Shown in pieces: positions 48,999-55,924 of a stretch of 64,000 nucleotides of DNA. This DNA comes from Adlercreutzia mucosicola DSM 19490 (GTDB lineage: Bacteria > Actinomycetota > Coriobacteriia > Coriobacteriales > Eggerthellaceae), in NCBI RefSeq assembly GCF_000422625.1, contig NZ_AUGK01000012.1:1-64000 (forward strand), written 5' to 3'. The position numbers and the translations under genes were made by a program. Each line of letters opens with the position of its first letter. Position 1 is the first letter of the stretch. Under the pieces are notes generated by a model. The model saw nothing but the letters and a program-made list of their open reading frames with translations. It was not told where the DNA came from and ran no database searches.

Positions 48999-49907
48999 CT
49001 ACTCTTTCTCGACACCCTCGGCCTTAGCGGCGGACCCCACGGCCTTGGCAGCAGCCTTGGCCTCTTTCTCGGCGCGGGCAGCGCGGGCGGCGCAGGCCAG
49101 CTCGTCGCTCGTGTGGTGCGGGATGGGATGCTCGGCGAATACCGGGGCGTAGTCGCGGGTCTCAGGGAACAGGGCCACCATGTCCACGTCTTCGGCAGGC
49201 ACGCGGTAGAACAGGGCGAAGCTCTCGCGCATGGCGTACCAGGTGCAGGCCTCCACGCGCTCCTCCTTGGGCAGGAAGTCGAAGTCCGACACCAGGATGG
49301 GGTCGCCGTAGTCCACGGTCACCTTCGGGAAGCGCACGCGCTCGCCCTTGTTCTTGATCTTCTCCACGCCGCGCACGGTCATGGGCAAGATGGGCACCTT
49401 CGCCATGCGGGCGATAACTGAGACCCCAGCGTGGATGGAGGCCACCCGATCGGTCTTGCCGCGACGGGTGCCCTCGGGCAGAATGCCCACGAGCTCGTCG
49501 TTCTTCAGCATGCGCACGGCCCGCTTGATGGAAGCCATGTCAGCCGTATCGCGCTTCACGGGGAAGGCGCCCACCCGCGAGAGAATCTGGCCGAGCAGAC
49601 CGCCGGCGTTGCCGAACAGCGTATCGCGGCCCATGAGGCGCACCCACTGCTTCGGCCGCGCGGCCAGGTACATGAACACCACATCAAAGAACGACGTGTG
49701 GTTGCAGATGACGAGCGCTCCGGAGGCCCCTTGGAACGCCCGCAGCTTTTGGCGGTTGTCCACGCGGTAGCGGAACAGCAGCTTGCACAGACCCCCGATG
49801 ACGATCCAGGCCAGGTTGCCGAACCAATGGGGAATCTCCCCACGCTCGCGGTCGCGACCACCGAGGTCCATGTCCCACATGTCGGAGTATTTCAGAAAGA
49901 GACTCAT
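48999..49907 (-). CDS. 1-acylglycerol-3-phosphate acyltransferase-like protein (PlsC family)
   Basis: This 302-residue membrane-associated acyltransferase probably adds the second acyl chain to lysophosphatidic acid. Family motifs: NHTSFFDVVFM (H-x4-D), FPVKRDTAD, and GILPEGTRRGK (EGTR), with a hydrophobic segment (WFGNLAWIVIGGLCKLLF) near the start. The C-terminal 40 residues are an Ala/Lys/Glu-rich tail. ATG 49907 has only a weak GGAA site. With plsX and plsY elsewhere in the window it would complete phosphatidic acid synthesis. It follows cmk, with nested palindrome copy 4 between them. Confidence 0.87.
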   Translation of the reverse strand: MSLFLKYSDMWDMDLGGRDRERGEIPHWFGNLAWIVIGGLCKLLFRYRVDNRQKLRAFQGASGALVICNHTSFFDVVFMYLAARPKQWVRLMGRDTLFGNAGGLLGQILSRVGAFPVKRDTADMASIKRAVRMLKNDELVGILPEGTRRGKTDRVASIHAGVSVIARMAKVPILPMTVRGVEKIKNKGERVRFPKVTVDYGDPILVSDFDFLPKEERVEACTWYAMRESFALFYRVPAEDVDMVALFPETRDYAPVFAEHPIPHHTSDELACAARAARAEKEAKAAAKAVGSAAKAEGVEKE

Positions 49908-49946
49908 AGGGTTCCATTCCGTTTCTCAGCAAAGTACAAGCGTAGA

Positions 49947-50057
49947 GGGGACACGGAGCGTTCCGACCGAGCGAGTTCCGCAGCGACGAGAACAGGACTA
50001 CATGTCCTGTTCTCCAAAGCGAGGACTGCAGAGCGAATCGGAATGCCCCGTGGCCCC
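49947..50057. repeat. Nested palindrome repeat, copy 4 (between cmk and the acyltransferase)
   Basis: 111 bp. The outer arms 49947-49966 and 50038-50057 pair with a few mismatches. The middle GACCGAGCGAGTTCCGCAGCGA ... AAGCGAGGACTGC-AGAGCGAA is nearly that of copy 1. The inner palindrome GAGAACAGGAC-TACAT-GTCCTGTTCTC equals that of copy 2. The outside flank CGTAGAGGGG and the right flank CCCCGACC match copy 1. Confidence 0.85.
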
Positions 50058-50072
50058 GACCAGGCAGAGCCG

Positions 50073-50744
50073 CTAGCGGGCCTCCCGTGCCAGGGCGCAG
50101 ATCTGGTCGATGACTTCCTCGATGTAGTGGCTCGTGGAGTCGATCTGCACGGCATCTTCGGCAGGGCGCAGAGGCGCGGTGGCCCGGGAGGAGTCGGCCG
50201 CATCACGGCGGCGCAGGTCGGCCAGCACCTCCTCGTAGTCGATGGAGCCGATGCCGCGATCCACGTTCTGGCGCACGCGGCGATGGGCCCGCTCCTCGTC
50301 CGATGCGGTGAGGAACACCTTCACGGCCGCATCGGGGAACACCACAGTGCCGATGTCGCGGCCCTCCACCACATAGTCGCCGGCGTTGCCGATGCGGCGC
50401 TGCTGGTCGAGCAGGGCGGCGCGCACGGAGGGGGCGGCCGAGGTGGGGCTCACGGCGCGGTCGATCTCGGCCGTGCGGATGGCGTCGGTCACTTCCGCAT
50501 CCCCGATGAACACGCGCTTGGGCACGGGGTCGCCCTCCACGTGGCCGAAGGCGATCTCGTAGGTGCGGGCGATCTCGCCCAGGGCCGCCTCGTCGTCGAG
50601 GGAGACGCCGTTCTGCAGCGCCTGCCAGGCGATGGCGCGGTACATCGCGCCCGTATCCAGGCAGGAGAAGCCGAGCTCTTTGGCCACGGCCTTGGCCACG
50701 GTGGACTTGCCGGCCCCGGAGGGCCCATCGATGGCGACGATCAT
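50073..50744 (-). CDS. cmk: Cytidylate kinase
   Basis: Cmk phosphorylates CMP and dCMP. The 223 residues show the P-loop AIDGPSGAGKSTVAKAVAKELGF at the start, LDTGAMYRAIAWQAL, the LID region with EGRDIGTVVFPDAAVKVFLTAS and ERAHRR, and DSTSHYIEEVI at the end. ATG 50744 shares its A with the aroA stop (TAATG), so the two are coupled. The tyrA-aroA-cmk order is common in Gram-positive bacteria. Confidence 0.95.
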   Translation of the reverse strand: MIVAIDGPSGAGKSTVAKAVAKELGFSCLDTGAMYRAIAWQALQNGVSLDDEAALGEIARTYEIAFGHVEGDPVPKRVFIGDAEVTDAIRTAEIDRAVSPTSAAPSVRAALLDQQRRIGNAGDYVVEGRDIGTVVFPDAAVKVFLTASDEERAHRRVRQNVDRGIGSIDYEEVLADLRRRDAADSSRATAPLRPAEDAVQIDSTSHYIEEVIDQICALAREAR

Positions 50745-52078
50745 TAACGCACCAGCTCCTTCAGGTCGGCGAGGAAATCGGGGTAGCTTACGGCCACGCA
50801 GGTGAAATCGGTCACATCCACGGGCACCGACCCGCAGGCGCCCACAAGCGCCCAGGTCATGGCCAGGCGGTGGTCGCCATGGGAGTTGAACACGAGGCCC
50901 TCGGGCACGGTGAGGTCGGGGTTGCCCTCGATGAGCAGGTCATCCCCCTCCTCCCAGGCGTCCACGCCCAGCTGGGCCAGGCCCTCGATGATGGCGGCCA
51001 AGCGGTCGGATTCCTTCACGCGCAACTCGCCCACCTCGTGGAACACCGTGATGCCCCGGGCATGGGCCGCCACCAGGGCCAGCACGGGAATCTCGTCGAT
51101 GACCGAGGCGATGTGCTGGGAGGGCACCTCGCAGCCGCGCAGGGTCGGGGTGAATCGCACGCGCAGAGTGCCGCGGGGCTCCTTGCCCTCGGCGCCGCCG
51201 TAGGTCTCTTCGATGTCGGCGCCCATGCGCTCCAGGGTGCGCACAAATCCGATGCGGGCCGGGTTCAGCGACACGTTCTCGATGGCGACGGAGCTGCCGG
51301 GCGTGAGCAGGGCCGCGGCGGCGATGAAGGCGGCCGAGGAGGGGTCGCCGGGCACCACCACGTCGGAGGCGAGCATCTCGGCGGGGCCCTCCACGCCGGC
51401 CACGCGAGTGCCGGCGGTGGTGGGCACGTTGAACTCGGGCAGCATGAGCTCGGTGTGGTTGCGCGAGGGCGCGGGCTCGGTCACCGTGGTGGCTCCCTCG
51501 GCGAAGGTGCCGGCCAGAAGCACGGCGGTCTTCAGCTGGGCCGAGGCCATGGGGCTCGCGTACTCGATGGCCCGCAGACGGCGGGTGCCGTGCACCGTGA
51601 TGGGCAGGTGCTCGGGGGATTCCGGCTCGAAGGTAGCGCCCATCTTCGCGAGCGGGGCCACAATGCGGCGCATGGGGCGCTTCTGCAGGCTGGCGTCGCC
51701 GGTGATGGTAACGGCGATGTCCCACGGCGCCACGATGCCCATGAGCAGACGGGCGGTGGTGCCGGAGTTGCCGCAGTCGATGGGGGCATCGGGCTGCTGC
51801 GGCCCTTCCGCGCCCCAGCCGGTCACCGTGCCGGCCAGCTTCCCGTCGGCCTGCCGGTCGAGCGCCACCACAGCTCCCAGAGCCTCCACGGCGCGGATGG
51901 AAGCGCGCACGTCTTCCGAATCCAACACGCCGGTCAGGTGCGAGGTGCCTTCTGCCATGGCGGCGAAGAGCACGGCCCGATGCGAGATGGACTTGTCACC
52001 GGGCACATGGCAGGCGCCCGTAAGCGGGCCGCCCAAGGGCTCGATGGTGGTGTAGGGAGGCAGGTTCTCAGTCGACAT
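50744..52078 (-). CDS. aroA: 3-phosphoshikimate 1-carboxyvinyltransferase (EPSP synthase)
   Basis: AroA joins PEP to shikimate-3-phosphate in the shikimate pathway. Motifs in the 444 residues: CHVPGDKSISHRAVLFAAMA, DCGNSGTTARLLMG, ASLQKRPMRR, SAQLKTAVLLAG, DPSSAAFIAAA, EVGELRVKESDRLAAI and HGDHRLAMTWAL. The PEP-site loop reads GNSGTT, close to the standard LGNAGTA, with Ser for Ala next to Gly. ATG 52078 overlaps the tyrA end by 11 bases. Confidence 0.95.
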   Translation of the reverse strand: MSTENLPPYTTIEPLGGPLTGACHVPGDKSISHRAVLFAAMAEGTSHLTGVLDSEDVRASIRAVEALGAVVALDRQADGKLAGTVTGWGAEGPQQPDAPIDCGNSGTTARLLMGIVAPWDIAVTITGDASLQKRPMRRIVAPLAKMGATFEPESPEHLPITVHGTRRLRAIEYASPMASAQLKTAVLLAGTFAEGATTVTEPAPSRNHTELMLPEFNVPTTAGTRVAGVEGPAEMLASDVVVPGDPSSAAFIAAAALLTPGSSVAIENVSLNPARIGFVRTLERMGADIEETYGGAEGKEPRGTLRVRFTPTLRGCEVPSQHIASVIDEIPVLALVAAHARGITVFHEVGELRVKESDRLAAIIEGLAQLGVDAWEEGDDLLIEGNPDLTVPEGLVFNSHGDHRLAMTWALVGACGSVPVDVTDFTCVAVSYPDFLADLKELVR

Positions 52079-53285
52079 GGGCGTACTCCTTCGGCATAAG
52101 GGGACTGAACGATACGGAGAAACCGGCATTGATCAGCTGCAGCGACAGCTGGCCGATATCGCCCTCATCGGTCAGGATGAGGGAGAGCACGGCGTTGCCC
52201 TCGCTGATGTGGTCGATGTCGATGGATTGTATATTGCAGCCCACCGACGAGGCGATGGTGCACACCTCGGCCACCACGCCGGTGCGGTTCACCATGGGGA
52301 TGCGCACCTCCAGGAGCTTCTCGGTGGAGGGCACCCAGGCGGCCGGCAGGGCGCGGCGGGCCTCGGCGGCCTCGGCCAGAAGCCGCGTGAAGGTCTCTCG
52401 GTCGCCCTCTTCCAGGGCCTGGGCGAACGAGCCGATGATGGCGGCCATCTCGGCCAGGCCGTCGCGCAGGGCCGCCGCGTTGTCAAAGGCGATGCCGCAC
52501 CACAGCTTCGGAGACCCGGCGGCGATGCGCGTGGAATCCTTGAAGCCGCCGGCGGCCAGGCGCATGAGCGATCGGGAATCGTCGGCGTGGGCGCTGGCCA
52601 GCTGCATGAGGGACGAGGCCACCATGTGGGGCACGTGGCTCACGATGGCGATGGCGGAATCGTGCTCCTCGCGGCGCAGGGACACCACGCGGGCATCGAG
52701 ACCCGTGATGAGCTCGTGCATGCGCTGGAAGTCCTCGGGGGCCGTGCGCTCGTCGGGGCAGAGGATCCAGTTCGCGCCCTCGAACAGATCGGCCCGGGCC
52801 CCGGCGATGCCGTTCTGCTCGGAGCCGGCCATGGGATGTCCCGGCACGTACCGTGCAGGCGCGGGCAGGAGCTCTTCGGCGGCAGCCAGGATGTGGCCCT
52901 TGGTGGAGATGGTGTCGGTGACGAGCCCCGTATAGCCCCAGTCGCGCAGGCGGCCCAGGTAGTCGTCCACGGCCGCCACGGGGGTGGCGATGACCACCAG
53001 CTCGCAGTCGCCCTCGATGAAGGCGCGGAAGGCCGCGTCATTAGGGCCGGCCGCCTCGGCGCACCAGCCGCGCTCCACCGCCGTGGCGCAAGTGGCCGCG
53101 TCGGTGTCCACGCCGAAGACGCGCACGCCCGGCATCTTGGCCGCCAACGTGGCCGCCAGCGAGGCCCCGATGAGCCCGAGGCCGATAACGGCCACCGAGG
53201 CGAAGGGGGCCGCGGCAGCCGCAGGGGCACCGGCCGCGCACGCCGCTTCAGGTGCGGCTTCGTTCAATTCGGAAGATTTAGTCAT
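52068..53285 (-). CDS. tyrA: Prephenate dehydrogenase with C-terminal ACT domain
   Basis: TyrA converts prephenate to 4-hydroxyphenylpyruvate for tyrosine. Residues 1-28 are an Ala-rich lead; the NAD(P) site is VAVIGLGLIGASLAATLA; then DTISTKGHI, YVPGHPMAGSEQNGI, REEHDSAIAIVSHVPHMVA and GFKDSTRIAAGSPKLW. An ACT domain (EVRIPMVNRTGVVAEVCTIA, about 328-400) suggests feedback control by an amino acid, most likely tyrosine. ATG 53285. A minus-strand TACAAT lies at 53330-53335. It heads the tyrA-aroA-cmk operon. Confidence 0.92.
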   Translation of the reverse strand: MTKSSELNEAAPEAACAAGAPAAAAAPFASVAVIGLGLIGASLAATLAAKMPGVRVFGVDTDAATCATAVERGWCAEAAGPNDAAFRAFIEGDCELVVIATPVAAVDDYLGRLRDWGYTGLVTDTISTKGHILAAAEELLPAPARYVPGHPMAGSEQNGIAGARADLFEGANWILCPDERTAPEDFQRMHELITGLDARVVSLRREEHDSAIAIVSHVPHMVASSLMQLASAHADDSRSLMRLAAGGFKDSTRIAAGSPKLWCGIAFDNAAALRDGLAEMAAIIGSFAQALEEGDRETFTRLLAEAAEARRALPAAWVPSTEKLLEVRIPMVNRTGVVAEVCTIASSVGCNIQSIDIDHISEGNAVLSLILTDEGDIGQLSLQLINAGFSVSFSPLMPKEYAHVD

Positions 53286-53329
53286 GGAAATACTTGTGTC
53301 CTCAATCGATCAGGTACGAATCATTTCCT

Positions 53330-53335
53330 ATTGTA
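53330..53335 (-). promoter_or_regulatory. -10 box of the tyrA-aroA-cmk operon
   Basis: Minus strand GTATACAATAGG, 45 bases before the tyrA ATG. The -35 is weak. The rest of the gap to 53423 shows nothing further. Confidence 0.5.
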
Positions 53336-53423
53336 TACGAACGCGCCACCCCCCGAGTTCGCGCACCCGCCAGCGCCGCATTTTCCGCACGGCAGCAGCA
53401 CGTACGACACGTCTCGACGGCGC

Positions 53424-53903
53424 CTACCTCTTCAAAGGCACGAACATGCGACCCATACCCGGAATGTCCTTGAAGCCATATTTCCCGTAGAAGGCCCGCG
53501 CCTGCTCATCAACCGGATCCACCAGCAGCGCCTTCGCTCCAACTTGGTCGGCCACCATCAGGGAGCGACGCAGCGCATCGCCGAGCAGCGAGACCCCTAG
53601 GCGTTCGCCTTGGAAGCGTTTGTCGACCCCGAGCATGCCCAGCAGGATCGCCGGAATGGCCTCGGGGGTATTGCGCCGGAGCCATCCGCCGCCCACGTCA
53701 TCGCGCACAACAGAATGGGTGCACAGGGAGTACAGTCCCGCCACTGCACCGTCGCAGCCCACGACGTACACCACCGCCGTTCCGTTTCTTTCGGCACCGT
53801 GGGCCCTGTTGCGCGCCCACTCGTCCACGACGGCCACGCCACAGCAGAAATTACCCAGATCGTCATCGGCAGTCAACTTGCGGGGCGCTTCGAACGCGCC
53901 CAT
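53424..53903 (-). CDS. GNAT acetyltransferase toxin of a DUF1778 module (TacT-like)
   Basis: 159-residue GNAT-fold protein. Members paired with DUF1778 proteins acetylate aminoacyl-tRNA and stop translation. Marks: an N-terminal FCCGVAVVDEWARN segment, VAGLYSLCTHSVVR, PAILLGMLGVDKRFQGERLG (the acetyl-CoA loop, with Gln-Gly in place of the common GxG after Arg) and a late Tyr in RAFYGKYGFK. The start MGAFEAPRKL shares one base with the antitoxin stop (TAATG). It is downstream of its antitoxin and is read toward tyrA, at the edge of the defence island. Confidence 0.85.
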   Translation of the reverse strand: MGAFEAPRKLTADDDLGNFCCGVAVVDEWARNRAHGAERNGTAVVYVVGCDGAVAGLYSLCTHSVVRDDVGGGWLRRNTPEAIPAILLGMLGVDKRFQGERLGVSLLGDALRRSLMVADQVGAKALLVDPVDEQARAFYGKYGFKDIPGMGRMFVPLKR

Positions 53904-54169
53904 TACTCCCAAACCGCCTTGTGCTCCATAAGTGCCTGGGCCGCAGCGGGCATCGGCTGGTCGAGGGCAGCGGCAAACTGATCGAAGGCCTCCGACGCAA
54001 GGCGCGTCGTAGTCTCGCGCTCGACGTCGTGGCGAGCCGCCTCAAGCAGGTGATCGAGCGCCCATTGGGTCAGTGTCTTACCCTGGATGGCGGCCGCCCG
54101 CTCAATCTCGCTGCGCTGTTCGCTCGTTAGCCTCATATCGAATCGGCTAGCCTTCGTCGCCGTCGCCAT
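53903..54169 (-). CDS. DUF1778 ribbon-helix-helix antitoxin
   Basis: This 88-residue partner of the GNAT toxin has an N-terminal half SRFDMRLTSEQRSEIERAAAI that is the ribbon-helix-helix DNA-binding part; the C-terminal half (ERETTTRLASEAFDQFAAAL) should wrap the toxin. ATG 54169 follows GGAGGCAAGCT. The promoter 54208-54236 contains an inverted TGTACG/CGTACA site, a likely operator for self-repression by the complex. Confidence 0.87.
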   Translation of the reverse strand: MATATKASRFDMRLTSEQRSEIERAAAIQGKTLTQWALDHLLEAARHDVERETTTRLASEAFDQFAAALDQPMPAAAQALMEHKAVWE

Positions 54170-54207
54170 AGCTTGCCTCCGTTTTCTAACGCCAATGGAA
54201 CTTCTAT

Positions 54208-54236
54208 ATTGTACGTAATTTTTCCGTACAGTTCAA
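54208..54236 (-). promoter_or_regulatory. Promoter and operator of the toxin-antitoxin pair
   Basis: Minus strand: TTGAAC, 17 bases, TACAAT. The inverted repeat TGTACG (54210-54215)/CGTACA (54225-54230) overlaps the -10 and spacer, as expected for an autoregulated RHH antitoxin. Confidence 0.65.
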
Positions 54237-54311
54237 GTCGAAGGCATTATGAGGGCACGCAAGCCCCACCCCGCGATTCGCCAAATCCCCGCGAACGACG
54301 CGAGACGGCGC

Positions 54312-54509
54312 CTACGAGCCCTCCCGATCCCCTACAACGAACTGCCGCAAGTCAACACCCAGCGCCTCGGCAAGCTCGCACAGCTCGTAGCCATCCAGCG
54401 CATCAACCTCGCCCAAGTCGGCCGCGGCAGGCCACAGGCCGCCCATCATGGCCGTGCCGTAGTAGTCGCACAAATATCCGCGCAACGCGTCAACGTCGAT
54501 CGTTGCCAT
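54312..54509 (-). CDS. Small acidic protein at the end of the BREX-like operon
   Basis: This 65-residue protein begins MATIDVDALRGYLCDYYGTA; ATG 54509 is chosen because AAGGGGGC lies five bases upstream. The middle is Gly/Ala-rich (MMGGLWPAAADLGEVDALDG) and the end YELCELAEALGVDLRQFVV resembles the first helices of an HTH protein. I do not recognise the family. It lies 32 bases after the 457-residue gene and is probably the last gene of that operon. It may be a small regulator or accessory factor. Confidence 0.55.
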   Translation of the reverse strand: MATIDVDALRGYLCDYYGTAMMGGLWPAAADLGEVDALDGYELCELAEALGVDLRQFVVGDREGS

Positions 54510-54541
54510 AGACGCCCCCTTGAAAAAACTCCGCACCATCC

Positions 54542-55915
54542 CTAAGACGCATCTTGAAGAGCTTCACACCATTCGGCGAGTTGTTTATCGCTCATGCGCA
54601 GGCCCAGCTGCTCAGCCTCGCCGGCAATGAACGCGTTCAAGTCCTCCAGGTACTCGCAGAAGTCGCCCGTATCCACCTTGCAAAGATCGTTGATGTATTC
54701 CATGAGCTTGCGGAAGCCGTACCAGAAGGCCTCGGTATGGAAGGCGAAATTGTCGTCGAGCATGCCGTAGAAGGGCTTCGCGTTGAACTCTTTCATGCGC
54801 TCGATGGCGCGGGCCGGAGCGTCACCGCCCTTGTCCTCCTCGAAGGTCACCGGAATATCCCGCCCGGCATCCTCGTCTCTACCCAGGACGGAGAGCAGAT
54901 CGACACGCTGGTCGTCGAGCCAGCCCGTGGACCACCATGGGTCGTAGGAACAGCTCCCGAAGGCACCGTCAGCGGCAAAGGCGGCAAACAGGCCGTGGTC
55001 CTGCACCACGCGCTTGAACGTCTCGAAGGAGACGCGCACCAGCGAAGAGAGCGCGGATAACTCATCCGGCGAGTATTTGACTTCCAGCGTTGCGGAGCCG
55101 TTGAAGGCAGGAAACCCGGACACGTCGATGACAGCGCCCACCGCCTGCTGAGCGCCGCGCATCTCCTCATCGGCGGCAACTCCGTCAAGCTCCTCCTCAA
55201 GGGCGCGCTTCGCATCTTCGAACTCGCTCTCAGATGCGAGCAGCCCGGCCGCCCCGTCCTCGGCGATGGACGCGGCGGCGAAGGCCCGATCGAGCAGACG
55301 ATCCAAGCCGCACCCCTCTCCCGCGCTTCCGGCGGCGCAACCCGACGGGAATGCCGCCCTATCTTCACCACCTTCCGAAATACCGCCCAAGGCTCCCTCT
55401 TCCGAAGCAGCTGGCCGCTCTTCCTCCAAGGACGGCACGGGCGCCTTCCCCACCCGCAGCTCGATGCAGGCAGCAATGGCCCGAGCGGTCTCCCGGAAGG
55501 CCGCGTCCACATCAAGCTTCGGGACAAGGCCGAGGATGCGATCGGCCAAATCAAGCGTCTGCTCAAGGCGCGCGAATAGCTGGCCGCGATCTTCCATGTG
55601 CAAAAACGCCCGGTAACGCTGACGATAGTTGATGGTCTGGGGCGTTCGAGGGTCGCGCGCGAGCCGCCCCAGGGCATCCTGCTCGACATCTTGGCACATG
55701 CATTCAACAGCCCGAGCGGCCCGCCGAGCGCGCCGCTCCCGCTCATTCTGGGCCCGCGACTTCACCGCATCGAGCACCGTCATCAGCTCGCGGGCCCTCT
55801 GCTGCCGAAGGTCTTGCCTCGCGCGGGCCTCCCGGGCCGCCGCATCACGCTCGACCAGGGCCTCCACCAGCGTCTCCGGCTCCACCGCACGCTCCATATG
55901 CTCGTTCTCAGCCAT
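54542..55915 (-). CDS. Unrecognised BREX-operon protein, 457 aa
   Basis: Residues 1-90 are highly charged and helical (Arg/Glu-rich coiled coil), 100-165 look globular, 165-275 are acidic and disordered (runs of Glu, Ala, Gly), and 285-450 form a second globular region with Trp/Asp-rich YDPWWSTGWLDDQRVDLLSV and FYGMLDDNFAFHTEAFWYGF. ATG 55915 has a strong AAGGAG site and lies nine bases after the brxL-like stop. It fits no standard BREX subunit I know. The fixed place after brxL suggests that it works with the BREX machinery. Confidence 0.65.
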   Translation of the reverse strand: MAENEHMERAVEPETLVEALVERDAAAREARARQDLRQQRARELMTVLDAVKSRAQNERERRARRAARAVECMCQDVEQDALGRLARDPRTPQTINYRQRYRAFLHMEDRGQLFARLEQTLDLADRILGLVPKLDVDAAFRETARAIAACIELRVGKAPVPSLEEERPAASEEGALGGISEGGEDRAAFPSGCAAGSAGEGCGLDRLLDRAFAAASIAEDGAAGLLASESEFEDAKRALEEELDGVAADEEMRGAQQAVGAVIDVSGFPAFNGSATLEVKYSPDELSALSSLVRVSFETFKRVVQDHGLFAAFAADGAFGSCSYDPWWSTGWLDDQRVDLLSVLGRDEDAGRDIPVTFEEDKGGDAPARAIERMKEFNAKPFYGMLDDNFAFHTEAFWYGFRKLMEYINDLCKVDTGDFCEYLEDLNAFIAGEAEQLGLRMSDKQLAEWCEALQDAS

Positions 55916-55924
55916 AATGTCTCC

